Part shown: piece by piece, positions 11,201 to 19,864 of the stretch
How positions within the stretch are numbered: position 1 is the stretch's first letter
How the letters are laid out: each line of letters begins with the position of its first letter
Origin: Streptomyces sp. Go-475
Lineage (GTDB): Bacteria > Actinomycetota > Actinomycetes > Streptomycetales > Streptomycetaceae
NCBI RefSeq assembly: GCF_003330845.1
Contig: NZ_CP026121.1
Span: 5,623,501-5,687,500, forward strand
Direction of reading: 5' to 3'
DNA: 64,000 bases
Notes under the pieces: generated by a model
Told to the model about the DNA's origin: nothing
What the model saw: only the letters and a program-made list of their open reading frames with translations
The model's database searches: none
Position numbers and translations under genes: made by a program

Positions 11201-12130
11201 ATGGGGCGCTATGTCGCACGACGACTGCTCCAGATGATCCCGGTGTTCATCGGGTCAACCTTGATCATCTTTTGCATGATGTACGCCCTGCCCGGCGACC
11301 CCGTCCGGGCGATGATGGGAGACCAGGCGTACGACCCGACAGTGGTCGCGGGCATCAAGAAGGAGCTCGGTCTCGACCAGCCGCTCCTTCAGCAGTACGT
11401 GAACTACATGACCGGGCTGTTCCAGGGCGACTTCGGTACCCAGATCGCCAGTCAGCGGCCCATCGCGGACATCATCGCTGACGCCTTCCCGGTGACGATC
11501 AGGCTGACGCTCTTCGCCTTCACCTTCGTCACGCTCGTGGGCATCGGCCTCGGTGTGGTCGCCGGTCTGCGCCCCGACACGCTGCGGGACCGCGGGCTGC
11601 TGACGCTGACCCTGGTCCTCGTCTCCATGCCGTCCTTCGTGCTGGGCTTCCTGCTGCAGTACCTGTTCGCCTTCCAGTGGTCGGTCACCACGCCCACGGT
11701 GACGGACTCGACGGACTTCTCCCAGCTCATGCTCCCCGCCATCGTGCTGGCGTCCCTCTCCCTCGCCTACGTCGCCCGGCTCACCCGGACGTCGATCGCG
11801 GAGAACCTGCGGTCCGACTACATGCGCACCGCCGTGGCCAAGGGGCTGCCCCGCCGCCGTGTCATCGGTGTCCACCTGATGCGCAACTCGCTGATCCCCG
11901 TGGTCACCTTCCTCGGTATCGAGCTCGGCAACCTGATGACCGGCGCCATCGTGACCGAGGGCATCTTCAACGTGCGGGGTATCGGCATCGAGATCTACGA
12001 CGCGCTCAGCCGGCGTGAGGGCGCCACGGTCGTGGGAATCGCCTCGCTGATGGTGCTCATCTACCTCGCCGCCAGCCTGATCGTCGACCTGCTCTACGCG
12101 GTCCTGGACCCGAGGATCCGGTATGCCTGA
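11201..12130 (+). CDS. Oligopeptide ABC importer, permease (DppB/OppB type)
   Basis: Inner-membrane channel subunit of the peptide importer. Its 309 residues hold about six transmembrane helices: an N-terminal helix (PVFIGSTLIIFCMMYALPGDPV), the family signature GDPVRAMMG loop, and the cytoplasmic EAA-like loop (YMRTAVAKGLPRRRVIGVHLMRNSLIPV) that contacts the ATPases. GGAGG precedes the ATG by 7 nt. Its last 8 nt overlap the next permease gene, so the two are co-translated. Confidence 0.95.
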   Translation: MGRYVARRLLQMIPVFIGSTLIIFCMMYALPGDPVRAMMGDQAYDPTVVAGIKKELGLDQPLLQQYVNYMTGLFQGDFGTQIASQRPIADIIADAFPVTIRLTLFAFTFVTLVGIGLGVVAGLRPDTLRDRGLLTLTLVLVSMPSFVLGFLLQYLFAFQWSVTTPTVTDSTDFSQLMLPAIVLASLSLAYVARLTRTSIAENLRSDYMRTAVAKGLPRRRVIGVHLMRNSLIPVVTFLGIELGNLMTGAIVTEGIFNVRGIGIEIYDALSRREGATVVGIASLMVLIYLAASLIVDLLYAVLDPRIRYA

Positions 12131-13085
12131 CAAAACCGTCGAGAAGAAGGTCGACGCCCTCCCCGGTGACACCGTGAGCACCGCGGGCGTGGTCGTGGCC
12201 GACTCCGGCCCGGCTCCCGACAAGGCGCGCAGCCTCTGGTCCGACGCCTGGCACGACCTGCGCCGCAACCCGCTGTTCCTGGTCTCGGCCGCGCTGATCG
12301 TGTTCCTGCTGGTGATGTCGCTCTGGCCGGGGCTGTTCACCAACGCCTCGCCACGCGACGCCGATCTGGCCAAGCACTACCTGGGGAAGCCGAACTGGGG
12401 GCACTTCTTCGCTCCCGACTGGTTCGGCTACGACGTCCAGGGCCGCTCGATCTACGCGCGCGTCGTCTACGGTGCCCGCGCCTCGATCACCGTCGGTGTG
12501 GGCGTCACCATCGCCGTCACCATCATCGGCACGTTCATCGGCATGATCGCCGGCTACTTCGGCGGCTGGACCGACACCCTGCTGTCGCGGCTGACCGACA
12601 TCTTCCTCGGCATCCCGTTCCTGCTCGGCGCCCTGGTCGTGCTCAACTCCTTCGACGACCGCACCGTCTGGGTCGTCATCATGGCCCTCGCCTTCCTGGG
12701 CTGGACCCAGATCGCCCGGGTCGCCCGCGGTGCCGTCATCACCATCAAGCAGGCGGACTACGTGGTGGCCGCCAAGGCGCTCGGTGCCTCGACGTCCCGG
12801 ATCCTGTTCCGGCACATCCTGCCCAACGCCCTCGCGCCCATCATCGTCGTGGCGACCATCGCGCTCGGCGGCTACATCGCGGCCGAGGCCACCCTGTCCT
12901 TCCTGGGCGTGGGTCTCGGTGACTCGGCGGTATCCTGGGGCGGCGACGTCGCGCGAGGACGTGAGCAGCTCCGTATCGCGCCCCACACCCTGATCATCCC
13001 GTCGGTGATGGTCTCGATCACGGTGCTGTCGTTCCTGATGTTCGGCGATGCGGTACGCAACGCCCTCGACCCCAAGCTGCGCTGA
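12123..13085 (+). CDS. Oligopeptide ABC importer, permease (DppC/OppC type)
   Basis: Second membrane subunit, 320 residues, pairing with the DppB-type protein. A charged cytoplasmic N-terminus (about 55 residues) is followed by an LFLVSAALIVFLLVMSLW helix and the DppC core. The core includes GVTIAVTIIGTFIGMIAGYFGG and the EAA loop (VVAAKALGASTSRILFRHILPNALAP), and ends with the family-typical ATLSFLGVGLGDSAVSWG. It starts inside the preceding gene (8-nt overlap) and ends 11 nt before the first ATPase gene. Confidence 0.95.
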   Translation: MPDKTVEKKVDALPGDTVSTAGVVVADSGPAPDKARSLWSDAWHDLRRNPLFLVSAALIVFLLVMSLWPGLFTNASPRDADLAKHYLGKPNWGHFFAPDWFGYDVQGRSIYARVVYGARASITVGVGVTIAVTIIGTFIGMIAGYFGGWTDTLLSRLTDIFLGIPFLLGALVVLNSFDDRTVWVVIMALAFLGWTQIARVARGAVITIKQADYVVAAKALGASTSRILFRHILPNALAPIIVVATIALGGYIAAEATLSFLGVGLGDSAVSWGGDVARGREQLRIAPHTLIIPSVMVSITVLSFLMFGDAVRNALDPKLR

Positions 13086-13096
13086 GGGAGGCGTAC

Positions 13097-14155
13097 GTGA
13101 CCATCATCGATGAAGTGGCCGAGAGTCCCGCCCCCGACGGCTCGGGGGGCGCGGACCGTCCGCTGCTGGAAGTCCGCGACCTGCACGTGGAGTTCCGCAC
13201 GCGCGACGGGGTCGCCAAGGCCGTCAACGGCGTCAACTACTCCGTCTCCGCGGGCGAGACGCTCGCCGTGCTCGGCGAGTCCGGCTCCGGCAAGTCCGTC
13301 ACCGCCCAGGCCATCATGGGCATCCTCGACATGCCGCCCGGGAGCATCCCCAAGGGGGAGATCCTCTTCCGCGGTCAGGACATGCTGAAGATGTCCGCCG
13401 AGGAGCGCCGCAAGATCCGCGGCCGGCACATCGCCATGATCTTCCAGGACGCGCTGTCGTCGCTGAACCCGGTCCTGACCGTCGGCTACCAGCTCGGCGA
13501 GATGTTCCGCGTCCACCAGGGCATGTCCAAGAAGGACGCCAAGGCCAAGGCGATCGAGCTGATGGACCGCGTGAAGATCCCGGCCGCGAAGGAGCGCGTC
13601 GGCGACTATCCGCACCAGTTCTCCGGCGGTATGCGCCAGCGCATCATGATCGCGATGGCGCTCGCCCTGGAGCCGGACCTGATCATCGCCGACGAGCCCA
13701 CCACGGCTCTCGACGTGACGGTCCAGGCACAGGTCATGGACCTGCTCGCGGAGTTGCAGCGCGAGTACCACATGGGCCTGATCCTGATCACCCACGACCT
13801 CGGCGTGGTCGCCGACGTCGCGGACAAGATCGCGGTGATGTACGCGGGCCGGATCGTGGAGACCGCCCCGGTGCACGAGCTGTACAAGCGGCCCGCGCAC
13901 CCCTACACCAAGGGTCTGCTGGACTCGATCCCGCGCCTGGACCAGAAGGGCCAGGAGCTGTACGCGATCAAGGGCCTGCCGCCCAACCTGACGCGGATCC
14001 CGTCCGGTTGCGCCTTCAACCCGCGGTGCCCCCAGGCACAGGACATCTGCCGTACGGACGTCCCGCCGCTGCTGCCGGTCACCGAGCGGGACGGCGGCGA
14101 GCTGGCCGGCCGCGGCAGCGCGTGCCACTTCTGGAAGGAGACGATCCATGGCTGA
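13097..14155 (+). CDS. Oligopeptide ABC importer, ATPase (DppD/OppD type)
   Basis: Cytoplasmic ATPase powering peptide import, 352 residues from a GTG start preceded by GGGAGG. Visible are Walker A ([10 protein letters not shown]), the Q-loop ([12 protein letters not shown]), the signature FSGGMRQR, Walker B ([13 protein letters not shown]), the switch His in ITHDLGVV, and the C-terminal oligopeptide/dipeptide extension with several Cys ([15 protein letters not shown]). It overlaps the next ATPase gene by 8 nt. The Cys cluster in this extension is known in related proteins to bind an Fe-S cluster. Confidence 0.95.
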   Translation: MTIIDEVAESPAPDGSGGADRPLLEVRDLHVEFRTRDGVAKAVNGVNYSVSAGETLAVLGESGSGKSVTAQAIMGILDMPPGSIPKGEILFRGQDMLKMSAEERRKIRGRHIAMIFQDALSSLNPVLTVGYQLGEMFRVHQGMSKKDAKAKAIELMDRVKIPAAKERVGDYPHQFSGGMRQRIMIAMALALEPDLIIADEPTTALDVTVQAQVMDLLAELQREYHMGLILITHDLGVVADVADKIAVMYAGRIVETAPVHELYKRPAHPYTKGLLDSIPRLDQKGQELYAIKGLPPNLTRIPSGCAFNPRCPQAQDICRTDVPPLLPVTERDGGELAGRGSACHFWKETIHG

Positions 14156-15296
14156 GCTGGAGAAGACGGACGAGTCCATGGACGCCACCCCCAACGTCAC
14201 CGACGTGGAGACGGTCGACGCCGCCACCGACGAGGAGGCCGTGGCCGCCATCGAGGCGCCGGTCGAGCGCGGTGAGCCGATCCTCCAGGTGCGCAACCTG
14301 GTCAAGCACTTCCCGCTGACCCAGGGCATCCTGTTCAAGCGTCAGGTCGGCGCGGTCAAGGCCGTGGACGGGGTCTCCTTCGACCTCTACCAGGGCGAGA
14401 CGCTCGGCATCGTGGGCGAGTCCGGCTGCGGCAAGTCCACCGTCGCCAAGCTGCTGATGATGCTGGAGACGGCGACCGCGGGCGAGATCTTCTACAAGGG
14501 CCAGGACATCACCAAGCTGTCCGGGCGTGCGCTGAAGGCCGTCCGCCGCAACATCCAGATGGTGTTCCAGGACCCGTACACCTCGCTCAACCCCCGTATG
14601 ACGGTGGGCGACATCATCGGGGAGACCTTCGAGATCCACCCCGAGGTGGCGCCGAAGGGCGACCGCCGCCGCAAGGTCCAGGAGCTCCTGGACGTCGTCG
14701 GCCTCAACCCCGAGTACATCAACCGCTACCCGCACCAGTTCTCGGGCGGTCAGCGCCAGCGCATCGGCATCGCCCGCGGCCTCGCGCTCAACCCCGAGAT
14801 CATCATCTGCGACGAGCCGGTCTCCGCGCTGGACGTGTCCGTCCAGGCGCAGGTCATCAACCTGATGGAGAAGCTGCAGGACGAGTTCAACCTCTCCTAC
14901 CTCTTCATCGCCCACGACCTGTCGATCGTCCGGCACATCTCGGACCGGGTGGGCGTGATGTACCTCGGCAAGATGGCCGAGATCGGCACGGACACGGAGA
15001 TCTACGACCACCCGACGCACCCCTACACCCAGGCGCTGCTGTCGGCCGTCCCGGTCCCCGACCCGGAGTCCCGCGAGGGGCGCGAGCGGATCATCCTCAC
15101 CGGTGACGTCCCGTCCCCGGCCAACCCGCCCTCGGGCTGCCGCTTCCGCACCCGCTGCTGGAAAGCCCAGGACAAGTGCGCCCAGGAGGTGCCCCTCCTG
15201 GCCGTCCCGGAGCGCTTCCAGGGCTCGGACTCCCCGGCGGCCCACGAGTCGGCCTGCCACTTCGCCGAGGAGAAGGACGTGGTCCACGCGGCCTGA
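14148..15296 (+). CDS. Oligopeptide ABC importer, ATPase (DppF/OppF type)
   Basis: Second ATPase of the importer, 382 residues. A non-conserved acidic N-terminus of about 45 residues precedes the ABC domain with GESGCGKST (Walker A), [19 protein letters not shown] (signature), [13 protein letters not shown] (Walker B) and IAHDLSIV. The C-terminal extension has the Cys pattern [15 protein letters not shown]. The heterodimer with the preceding ATPase completes a binding protein - two permeases - two ATPases cassette. A strong terminator follows directly. Confidence 0.95.
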   Translation: MAELEKTDESMDATPNVTDVETVDAATDEEAVAAIEAPVERGEPILQVRNLVKHFPLTQGILFKRQVGAVKAVDGVSFDLYQGETLGIVGESGCGKSTVAKLLMMLETATAGEIFYKGQDITKLSGRALKAVRRNIQMVFQDPYTSLNPRMTVGDIIGETFEIHPEVAPKGDRRRKVQELLDVVGLNPEYINRYPHQFSGGQRQRIGIARGLALNPEIIICDEPVSALDVSVQAQVINLMEKLQDEFNLSYLFIAHDLSIVRHISDRVGVMYLGKMAEIGTDTEIYDHPTHPYTQALLSAVPVPDPESREGRERIILTGDVPSPANPPSGCRFRTRCWKAQDKCAQEVPLLAVPERFQGSDSPAAHESACHFAEEKDVVHAA

Positions 15297-15313
15297 TCCA
15301 TCCCGCCGCCGCT

Positions 15314-15350
15314 CCGGTTCCCGGCACCCCCCAGGGGTGCCGGGAACCGG
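15314..15350 (+). terminator. Terminator of the peptide ABC operon
   Basis: A 17-bp perfect stem (15314-15330 with 15334-15350) and a 3-nt loop begin 18 nt after the last ATPase gene. Confidence 0.88.
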
Positions 15351-15369
15351 CGTGCCGGAGGATCCCGGC

Positions 15370-15807
15370 ATGCTGCATCACATCGAACTGTGGGTCCCCG
15401 ACCTGCCCCGCGCCGTCCGCGAGTGGGGCTGGCTCCTCGGCCGCCTCGGCTGGCTGCCGTACCAGGACTGGGAACGAGGCCGGAGCTGGCGGCTCGGCCC
15501 GGTGTACCTCGTCGTGGAGCAGTCGCCGGCGATGAGCGCCGCCGGGCACGACCGCATGCGGCCCGGGCTCAACCATCTCGCGTTCCACGCGGGCCCTCCC
15601 GCGGGGGTCGACGCGCTGGCCGTCGAGGCGCCCGGCCACGGCTGGACGCCCCTCTTCGCCGACCGCTACCCGCACGCCGGCGGCCCCGGGCACCACGCGG
15701 CCTACCTCGTGAACACGGACGGCTTCGAGGTGGAACTCGTGGCGTCCGAGGCCGCACAGCCCCGCAAACCCCCGCGAACTGCGTTAACACGCAGGCAACT
15801 TGGCTGA
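15370..15807 (+). CDS. VOC (glyoxalase/bleomycin-resistance fold) protein
   Basis: A 145-residue protein of the vicinal-oxygen-chelate superfamily, either a small metal-dependent enzyme or a ligand-binding protein. The first strand MLHHIELWVPDLPRAVREWGWLL is typical. NHLAFHAG and GFEVELVA carry the usual His and Glu metal-ligand positions of the second half. GGAGG lies 8 nt before the ATG, which fixes the start inside a longer open frame. The substrate cannot be inferred. Confidence 0.82.
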   Translation: MLHHIELWVPDLPRAVREWGWLLGRLGWLPYQDWERGRSWRLGPVYLVVEQSPAMSAAGHDRMRPGLNHLAFHAGPPAGVDALAVEAPGHGWTPLFADRYPHAGGPGHHAAYLVNTDGFEVELVASEAAQPRKPPRTALTRRQLG

Positions 15808-15868
15808 CCCGGTCCCGATATACGGACGCGTCAGGCTGTTCAGCGTACGGCCGTGCGGGTGCCGTAAG

Positions 15869-15900
15869 CGGGCCGGGGCGCGCCATGTCGCCCCGGCCCG
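15869..15900 (+). terminator. Bidirectional terminator between convergent genes
   Basis: A 12-bp perfect stem (15869-15880 with 15889-15900) and an 8-nt loop lie between the stops of the VOC gene and the S9 peptidase gene. Confidence 0.82.
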
Positions 15901-15916
15901 TTGCCGTGCTCAGGGC

Positions 15917-18040
15917 TCAGGTGCCCGTAAGGCCCAGGGAGCGCTTCAGGAAGTCCACCTGGAGGAGGAGCAGGTTCTCGGCGACCTGTTCCTGGGGGGT
16001 GATGTGCGTGACCCCGGACAGCGGCAGTACCTCGTGCGGGCGGCCGGCGGCCAGCAGGGCCGAGGACAGGCGCAGGGCGTGGGCGACCACGACGTTGTCG
16101 TCGGCGAGGCCGTGCACGATCATCAGCGGGCGGTGCGGCTCGGCGGGGGAGGAGAGCCCGTCCGGGGTGACCAGGGAGCTCTTCGCGTACGGCTCCGGGT
16201 GCTCCGCCGGGACGCCCAGGTAGCGCTCCGTGTAGTGCGTGTCGTACAGCCGCCAGTCCGTCACCGGCGCGCCCGCGATCCCTGCGTGGAAGACGTCCGG
16301 GCGGCGCAGCACCGCCAGGCCCGCCAGCCAGCCGCCGAAGGACCAGCCGCGGATCGCCACCCGGGACAGGTCGAGAGGGTGCCGCCGCGCGAGGTCCTGC
16401 AGCGCCTCCACCTGGTCGTCCAGTGTCACCGTGAAGTCGTGGTGGACCGCCTTCTCCCAGGCGGGGGAGCGGTGCGGGGTGCCGCGGCCGTCCGCGACCA
16501 CCACCGCGAAGCCCTGGTCCGCGAACCACTGCGAGGTGAGGTGCGCGTTGTGGGCCGCTGCCACCCGCTGGCCGTGCGGGCCCCCATAGGGGTCCATCAG
16601 CACCGGCAGGGGGGTGTCACCGGCGTAGTCCCGAGGCATAAGCACGGCGCACGGGATTCGGCGTGCGCCCCCCTCGGTGAGTGTCACGCGGGGGGACATA
16701 CCAGGATCTTCGGCGTACGAACGGACAGACGCGATCGGTTTTCCGTCGCGCAGGACCTGCACCCGCGAACCCGGCCGGTCGAGCGTCGCCGAGACCAGGA
16801 CCGTCACGCCCCCGGCCCGCACCGCCGCGTGCCCGCCCGGCTCCTGCGAGACCCGCTCCACGCCCAGCTCGTTGACCCGGTACACATGCACCTGGCCCGT
16901 CTCCGCCTCGGCCGCCTCCTCGCCCGCCGAGGCCGAGATCAGCACGTCGTCGTCGGAGACGTCCAGCACGGCCCTGACGTGCAACTGCGCTCCCGTGAGC
17001 GGCCGTTCCCCGACCGCCAGGACCCGCGCGCCGCCCTCGTCCGCGATCCGGACCAGCTGCCCGGACGGGCTCCAGTACGGCACCCCAGCGAAAAGTTCCA
17101 GCCATGTTCGATCTTCGTCGGCGTGCACCATCCGCGTCGCGCCCGAGTCCGCATCCACGGCCAGGATCAGCTGGCCGCGCTGGTCACGCGACTGCACGAG
17201 CAGCAGCGGCGCACCCGCCCCTGACCAGTGCACACGCGCCAGATACGGATACCGGGCCCGGTCCCAGGCCACCTCCGTGCGCGCCCCGTCCAGGCCGACG
17301 ACGAACAGCCGCACCTCCGCGTTGCCGGTGCCCGCCGCCGGATACGCCACCCGCTGCGGCTCCCGCTCCGGATGCGCCGGGTCGGCGATCCACCACCGCT
17401 CCACCGGCGTGTCGTCCACGCGCGCCACGAGCAGCCGGTCCGACTCCGGCGCCCACCAGAAACCGCGCGCCCGCCCCATCTCCTCGGCCGCGATGAACTC
17501 CGCCAGTCCGAACGAGACATTTTCCGACTCCGGCTCGGCGAGCGCCCGGTCGCCCTCTCCCTCGGCGCCCACCACCCGCAGCGCGCCCCGGGCCACATAG
17601 GCGACATGCCGCCCGTCGGGCGACGGACGCGGGTCGATCACCGGCCCCGGAGCGGGCAGTTCACGCGCCGTCCCGGCCCGCAGCTCGGCCGCGAAAAGCC
17701 GCCCTGACAAGGCGAAAGAGGCCAACTCGACGGCCGAGTCGGTGGCGTACCCGACGATGCCGGCACCGCCCTCGCGGCTGCGTTCGCGCCGGGCCCGCTC
17801 CTCCGGCGAGAGGTCCTCCGAGGCACCGCCCAGCAGGGCGCGCGGGTCGGCGGCCACGCGCTCCCCGCCCTCCTCCGTGTCGAGGACCCACAGCGAACTC
17901 GCCCGGTCCGTGCCGGAACCGGAGCGCAGGAACACGACACGCGAACCGTCGGGCGCCACGGTGAACGAACGCGGCGCGCCGAGCGTGAAGCGCTGGGTAC
18001 GGGCGTGCCGTCGGGGGAAGGAGTCAGGCTCGGTCGTCAT
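15917..18040 (-). CDS. S9 family prolyl oligopeptidase / dipeptidyl-peptidase IV-like peptidase
   Basis: A serine peptidase of 707 residues that probably removes N-terminal dipeptides or cleaves after Pro. The N-terminal two thirds form the beta-propeller (DPP IV N-terminal region, with repeats such as YPYLARVHWSG). The C-terminal alpha/beta-hydrolase has the nucleophile motif GWSFGGW (Ser567), the Asp in HGLADDNVV and the His in SGVTHITP. No signal peptide is visible, so it should be cytoplasmic. It may degrade peptides delivered by the neighbouring importer (inference). The ATG has no Shine-Dalgarno; a TATGGT lies 6 nt upstream. Confidence 0.93.
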   Translation of the reverse strand: MTTEPDSFPRRHARTQRFTLGAPRSFTVAPDGSRVVFLRSGSGTDRASSLWVLDTEEGGERVAADPRALLGGASEDLSPEERARRERSREGGAGIVGYATDSAVELASFALSGRLFAAELRAGTARELPAPGPVIDPRPSPDGRHVAYVARGALRVVGAEGEGDRALAEPESENVSFGLAEFIAAEEMGRARGFWWAPESDRLLVARVDDTPVERWWIADPAHPEREPQRVAYPAAGTGNAEVRLFVVGLDGARTEVAWDRARYPYLARVHWSGAGAPLLLVQSRDQRGQLILAVDADSGATRMVHADEDRTWLELFAGVPYWSPSGQLVRIADEGGARVLAVGERPLTGAQLHVRAVLDVSDDDVLISASAGEEAAEAETGQVHVYRVNELGVERVSQEPGGHAAVRAGGVTVLVSATLDRPGSRVQVLRDGKPIASVRSYAEDPGMSPRVTLTEGGARRIPCAVLMPRDYAGDTPLPVLMDPYGGPHGQRVAAAHNAHLTSQWFADQGFAVVVADGRGTPHRSPAWEKAVHHDFTVTLDDQVEALQDLARRHPLDLSRVAIRGWSFGGWLAGLAVLRRPDVFHAGIAGAPVTDWRLYDTHYTERYLGVPAEHPEPYAKSSLVTPDGLSSPAEPHRPLMIVHGLADDNVVVAHALRLSSALLAAGRPHEVLPLSGVTHITPQEQVAENLLLLQVDFLKRSLGLTGT

Positions 18041-18046
18041 GCCCTG

Positions 18047-18052
18047 ACCATA
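18047..18052 (-). promoter_or_regulatory. -10 element of probable leaderless promoter (S9 peptidase)
   Basis: TATGGT on the minus strand ends 6 nt before the ATG at 18040, which places the transcription start at or next to the A of the start codon. There is no Shine-Dalgarno sequence. Confidence 0.55.
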
Positions 18053-18217
18053 TTGGCCATGCGCCCCCTTGTGCGGCCGTGCGCCGATCGATGCGCACGG
18101 ACGGATAGTTATGATCAATGTCGCATAGTGGGTATGAACCTGCTGGCTGCTGTACGGATTTAATGCCCCCATAGTCCGACCCCCCGCGCCCCTGTGGATC
18201 TTTGGAGGTGAGCCGCC

Positions 18218-18412
18218 GTGGCACTCTCGATTTCGGCGGTGGTGCTGCTGGCGATCATCGTCTTCCTGCTCATCAAGAAGTCAGGGCTGAAGGCGGGGCA
18301 CGCCATCGTGTGCATGCTGCTCGGCTTCTACCTCGCCTCCTCGACCGTCGCTCCCACGATCAACGAGCTGACGACCAACATCGCGGGCATGATCGGCAGC
18401 ATCAAGTTCTGA
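18218..18412 (+). CDS. Small membrane protein, 64 aa
   Basis: A 64-residue protein with two hydrophobic segments (ISAVVLLAIIVFLLI, then HAIVCMLLGFYLASST) separated by the positive KKSGLKAGH turn, followed by a polar tail TINELTTNIAGMIGSIKF. The GTG start has GGAGG 9 nt upstream. No family is recognised. The near-complete use of G/C third positions and the good ribosome binding site support it as a real gene. It lies 28 nt before mshB, which seems to have its own promoter. Confidence 0.75.
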   Translation: MALSISAVVLLAIIVFLLIKKSGLKAGHAIVCMLLGFYLASSTVAPTINELTTNIAGMIGSIKF

Positions 18413-18428
18413 CCGTCCTGGGACCTCG

Positions 18429-18434
18429 TAGGGT
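18429..18434 (+). promoter_or_regulatory. -10 element of probable leaderless mshB promoter
   Basis: TAGGGT ends 6 nt before the mshB ATG at 18441. No Shine-Dalgarno is present, so transcription probably starts at the start codon. Confidence 0.6.
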
Positions 18435-18440
18435 GGTCCC

Positions 18441-19301
18441 ATGACGGAACTGCCCTCCCGGCGTCTGCTGCTGGTGCACGCGCACCCGGACGACGAGTCG
18501 ATCAACAACGGCGCGACCATGGCCAGGTACGCGGCCGAGGGTGCCCACGTCACGCTCGTCACCTGCACCCTCGGCGAGCGCGGCGAGGTCATCCCGCCGG
18601 AGCTCGCGCACCTGACCGGTGCCGCCCTGGGCCAGCACCGCCGCCGTGAGCTCGCCGCCGCCATGGCCGCGCTCGGCGTCCGGGACGTCCGCCTGCTCGG
18701 CGGCGCCGGCCGCTACAGCGACTCCGGGATGATGGGCCTGCCCGACAACGACGACCCCGCATGCTTCTGGCAGGCCGACGTCGACGCGGCCGCCGCCCAC
18801 CTCGTCGAGGTGATCCACGAGGTACGCCCCCAGGTCCTCGTCACCTACGACGACCACGGCGGCTACGGCCACCCCGACCACATCCAGGCCCACCGCGTCG
18901 CCATGCGCGCCGCCGAGCTGTCCGCCGAGACCGGCTGGACGATCCCCAAAATCTACTGGAACCGGGTCCCCCGGCCTGTTGTGGAGCAGTCCTTCGCCCG
19001 GCTCCGGGAGGACCTGCCCGGCACCCCCTTCACCAAGACGGCCGAGGTCGACGACGTACCCGGGGTCGTGGCCGAGGAGCGGATCACCGCCGTGATCGAC
19101 GGCACCGCCCACGCCGCCGCCAAGGCCGCCGCGATGCGCGCCCACGCCACCCAGATCACCGTGGCCGAGCCGTACTTCGTGCTGTCCAACGAACTCGCCC
19201 AGCCGATCCTCACCACCGAGTACTACGAGCTGGTGCGGGGCGAGCGGGGCTCAGGCGAGCGGGAGACGGACCTGTTCGCGGGTGTCGAGGAGGCCTCATG
19301 A
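18441..19301 (+). CDS. mshB: N-acetyl-GlcN-inositol deacetylase MshB (mycothiol biosynthesis)
   Basis: Zinc metalloenzyme that deacetylates GlcNAc-inositol, the second step towards mycothiol, the main low-molecular-weight thiol of actinomycetes. In its 286 residues the zinc motif AHPDDE (His15, Asp18) lies near the N-terminus and the third ligand is in GYGHPDH. Further family matches are TLGERGEV and the RYSDSGMMG loop. The mycothiol-conjugate amidase Mca is a close relative, but length and neighbourhood favour MshB. The stop overlaps the next gene as ATGA. Confidence 0.93.
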   Translation: MTELPSRRLLLVHAHPDDESINNGATMARYAAEGAHVTLVTCTLGERGEVIPPELAHLTGAALGQHRRRELAAAMAALGVRDVRLLGGAGRYSDSGMMGLPDNDDPACFWQADVDAAAAHLVEVIHEVRPQVLVTYDDHGGYGHPDHIQAHRVAMRAAELSAETGWTIPKIYWNRVPRPVVEQSFARLREDLPGTPFTKTAEVDDVPGVVAEERITAVIDGTAHAAAKAAAMRAHATQITVAEPYFVLSNELAQPILTTEYYELVRGERGSGERETDLFAGVEEAS

Positions 19302-19708
19302 GCGACCGGACGCCGATGCTCGCCCAGCCGATGCGGCCGCCCTCCGCCGGACGGGCCGCCGCCTGCCTGGGGTTCTTCCTGCTCGGGGCCGTCGTGGGGG
19401 CGGCCGGGTCGCTCGTGCAGCCGGGGTGGTTCCCGGGCGGGCTGATCCTCGCCCTGGCCGGTGAGGCCGGGCTCGTCCTCGGTGCCGCCCGGGTCCTCCG
19501 TGGCCGGGCCGGGGGCGTCGCGGCCGCGGCCGGCTGGATGCTCGCCGTCGTCCTGCTCACCGCCAGCCGCCCGGAGGGCGACTTCCTCTTCGCCGCGGGG
19601 AGCGGCTCCTATCTCTTCCTGCTCGGCGGCATCGCCGTGGCTGTGATGTGTGCCACCTTCGCCCCGGGGCGGCAACCCGACGGTGGTCCCGTCCGACTTG
19701 GCAAGTGA
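19298..19708 (+). CDS. Conserved membrane protein coupled to mshB
   Basis: A 136-residue integral membrane protein with about four helices ([69 protein letters not shown]). It resembles the uncharacterised membrane family commonly found after mshB (DUF6113, from memory). The 4-nt overlap with mshB indicates translational coupling, so a link to thiol metabolism is possible, though no motif shows it. Confidence 0.78.
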   Translation: MSDRTPMLAQPMRPPSAGRAAACLGFFLLGAVVGAAGSLVQPGWFPGGLILALAGEAGLVLGAARVLRGRAGGVAAAAGWMLAVVLLTASRPEGDFLFAAGSGSYLFLLGGIAVAVMCATFAPGRQPDGGPVRLGK

Positions 19709-19864
19709 CGTACCGCTTCGCCAGGACCTGCGCGTGGGGGTCCGGTGTGGGTTTCCATGGCGGTCCTGGGATACGGGTGAGAAGTGGCCAGTATGGTGGT
19801 GCGCGCCGCCGAGCTGCCCGCGTGAGGTTGTGTCGGGCGGCGGAGCCAACCGGGAGAACCTGCC

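Noticed and set aside
9454..15296. Calling the peptide importer bldK
   Set aside because: The gene order (binding protein first) differs from bldKABCDE as I remember it, and sequence identity cannot be tested here.
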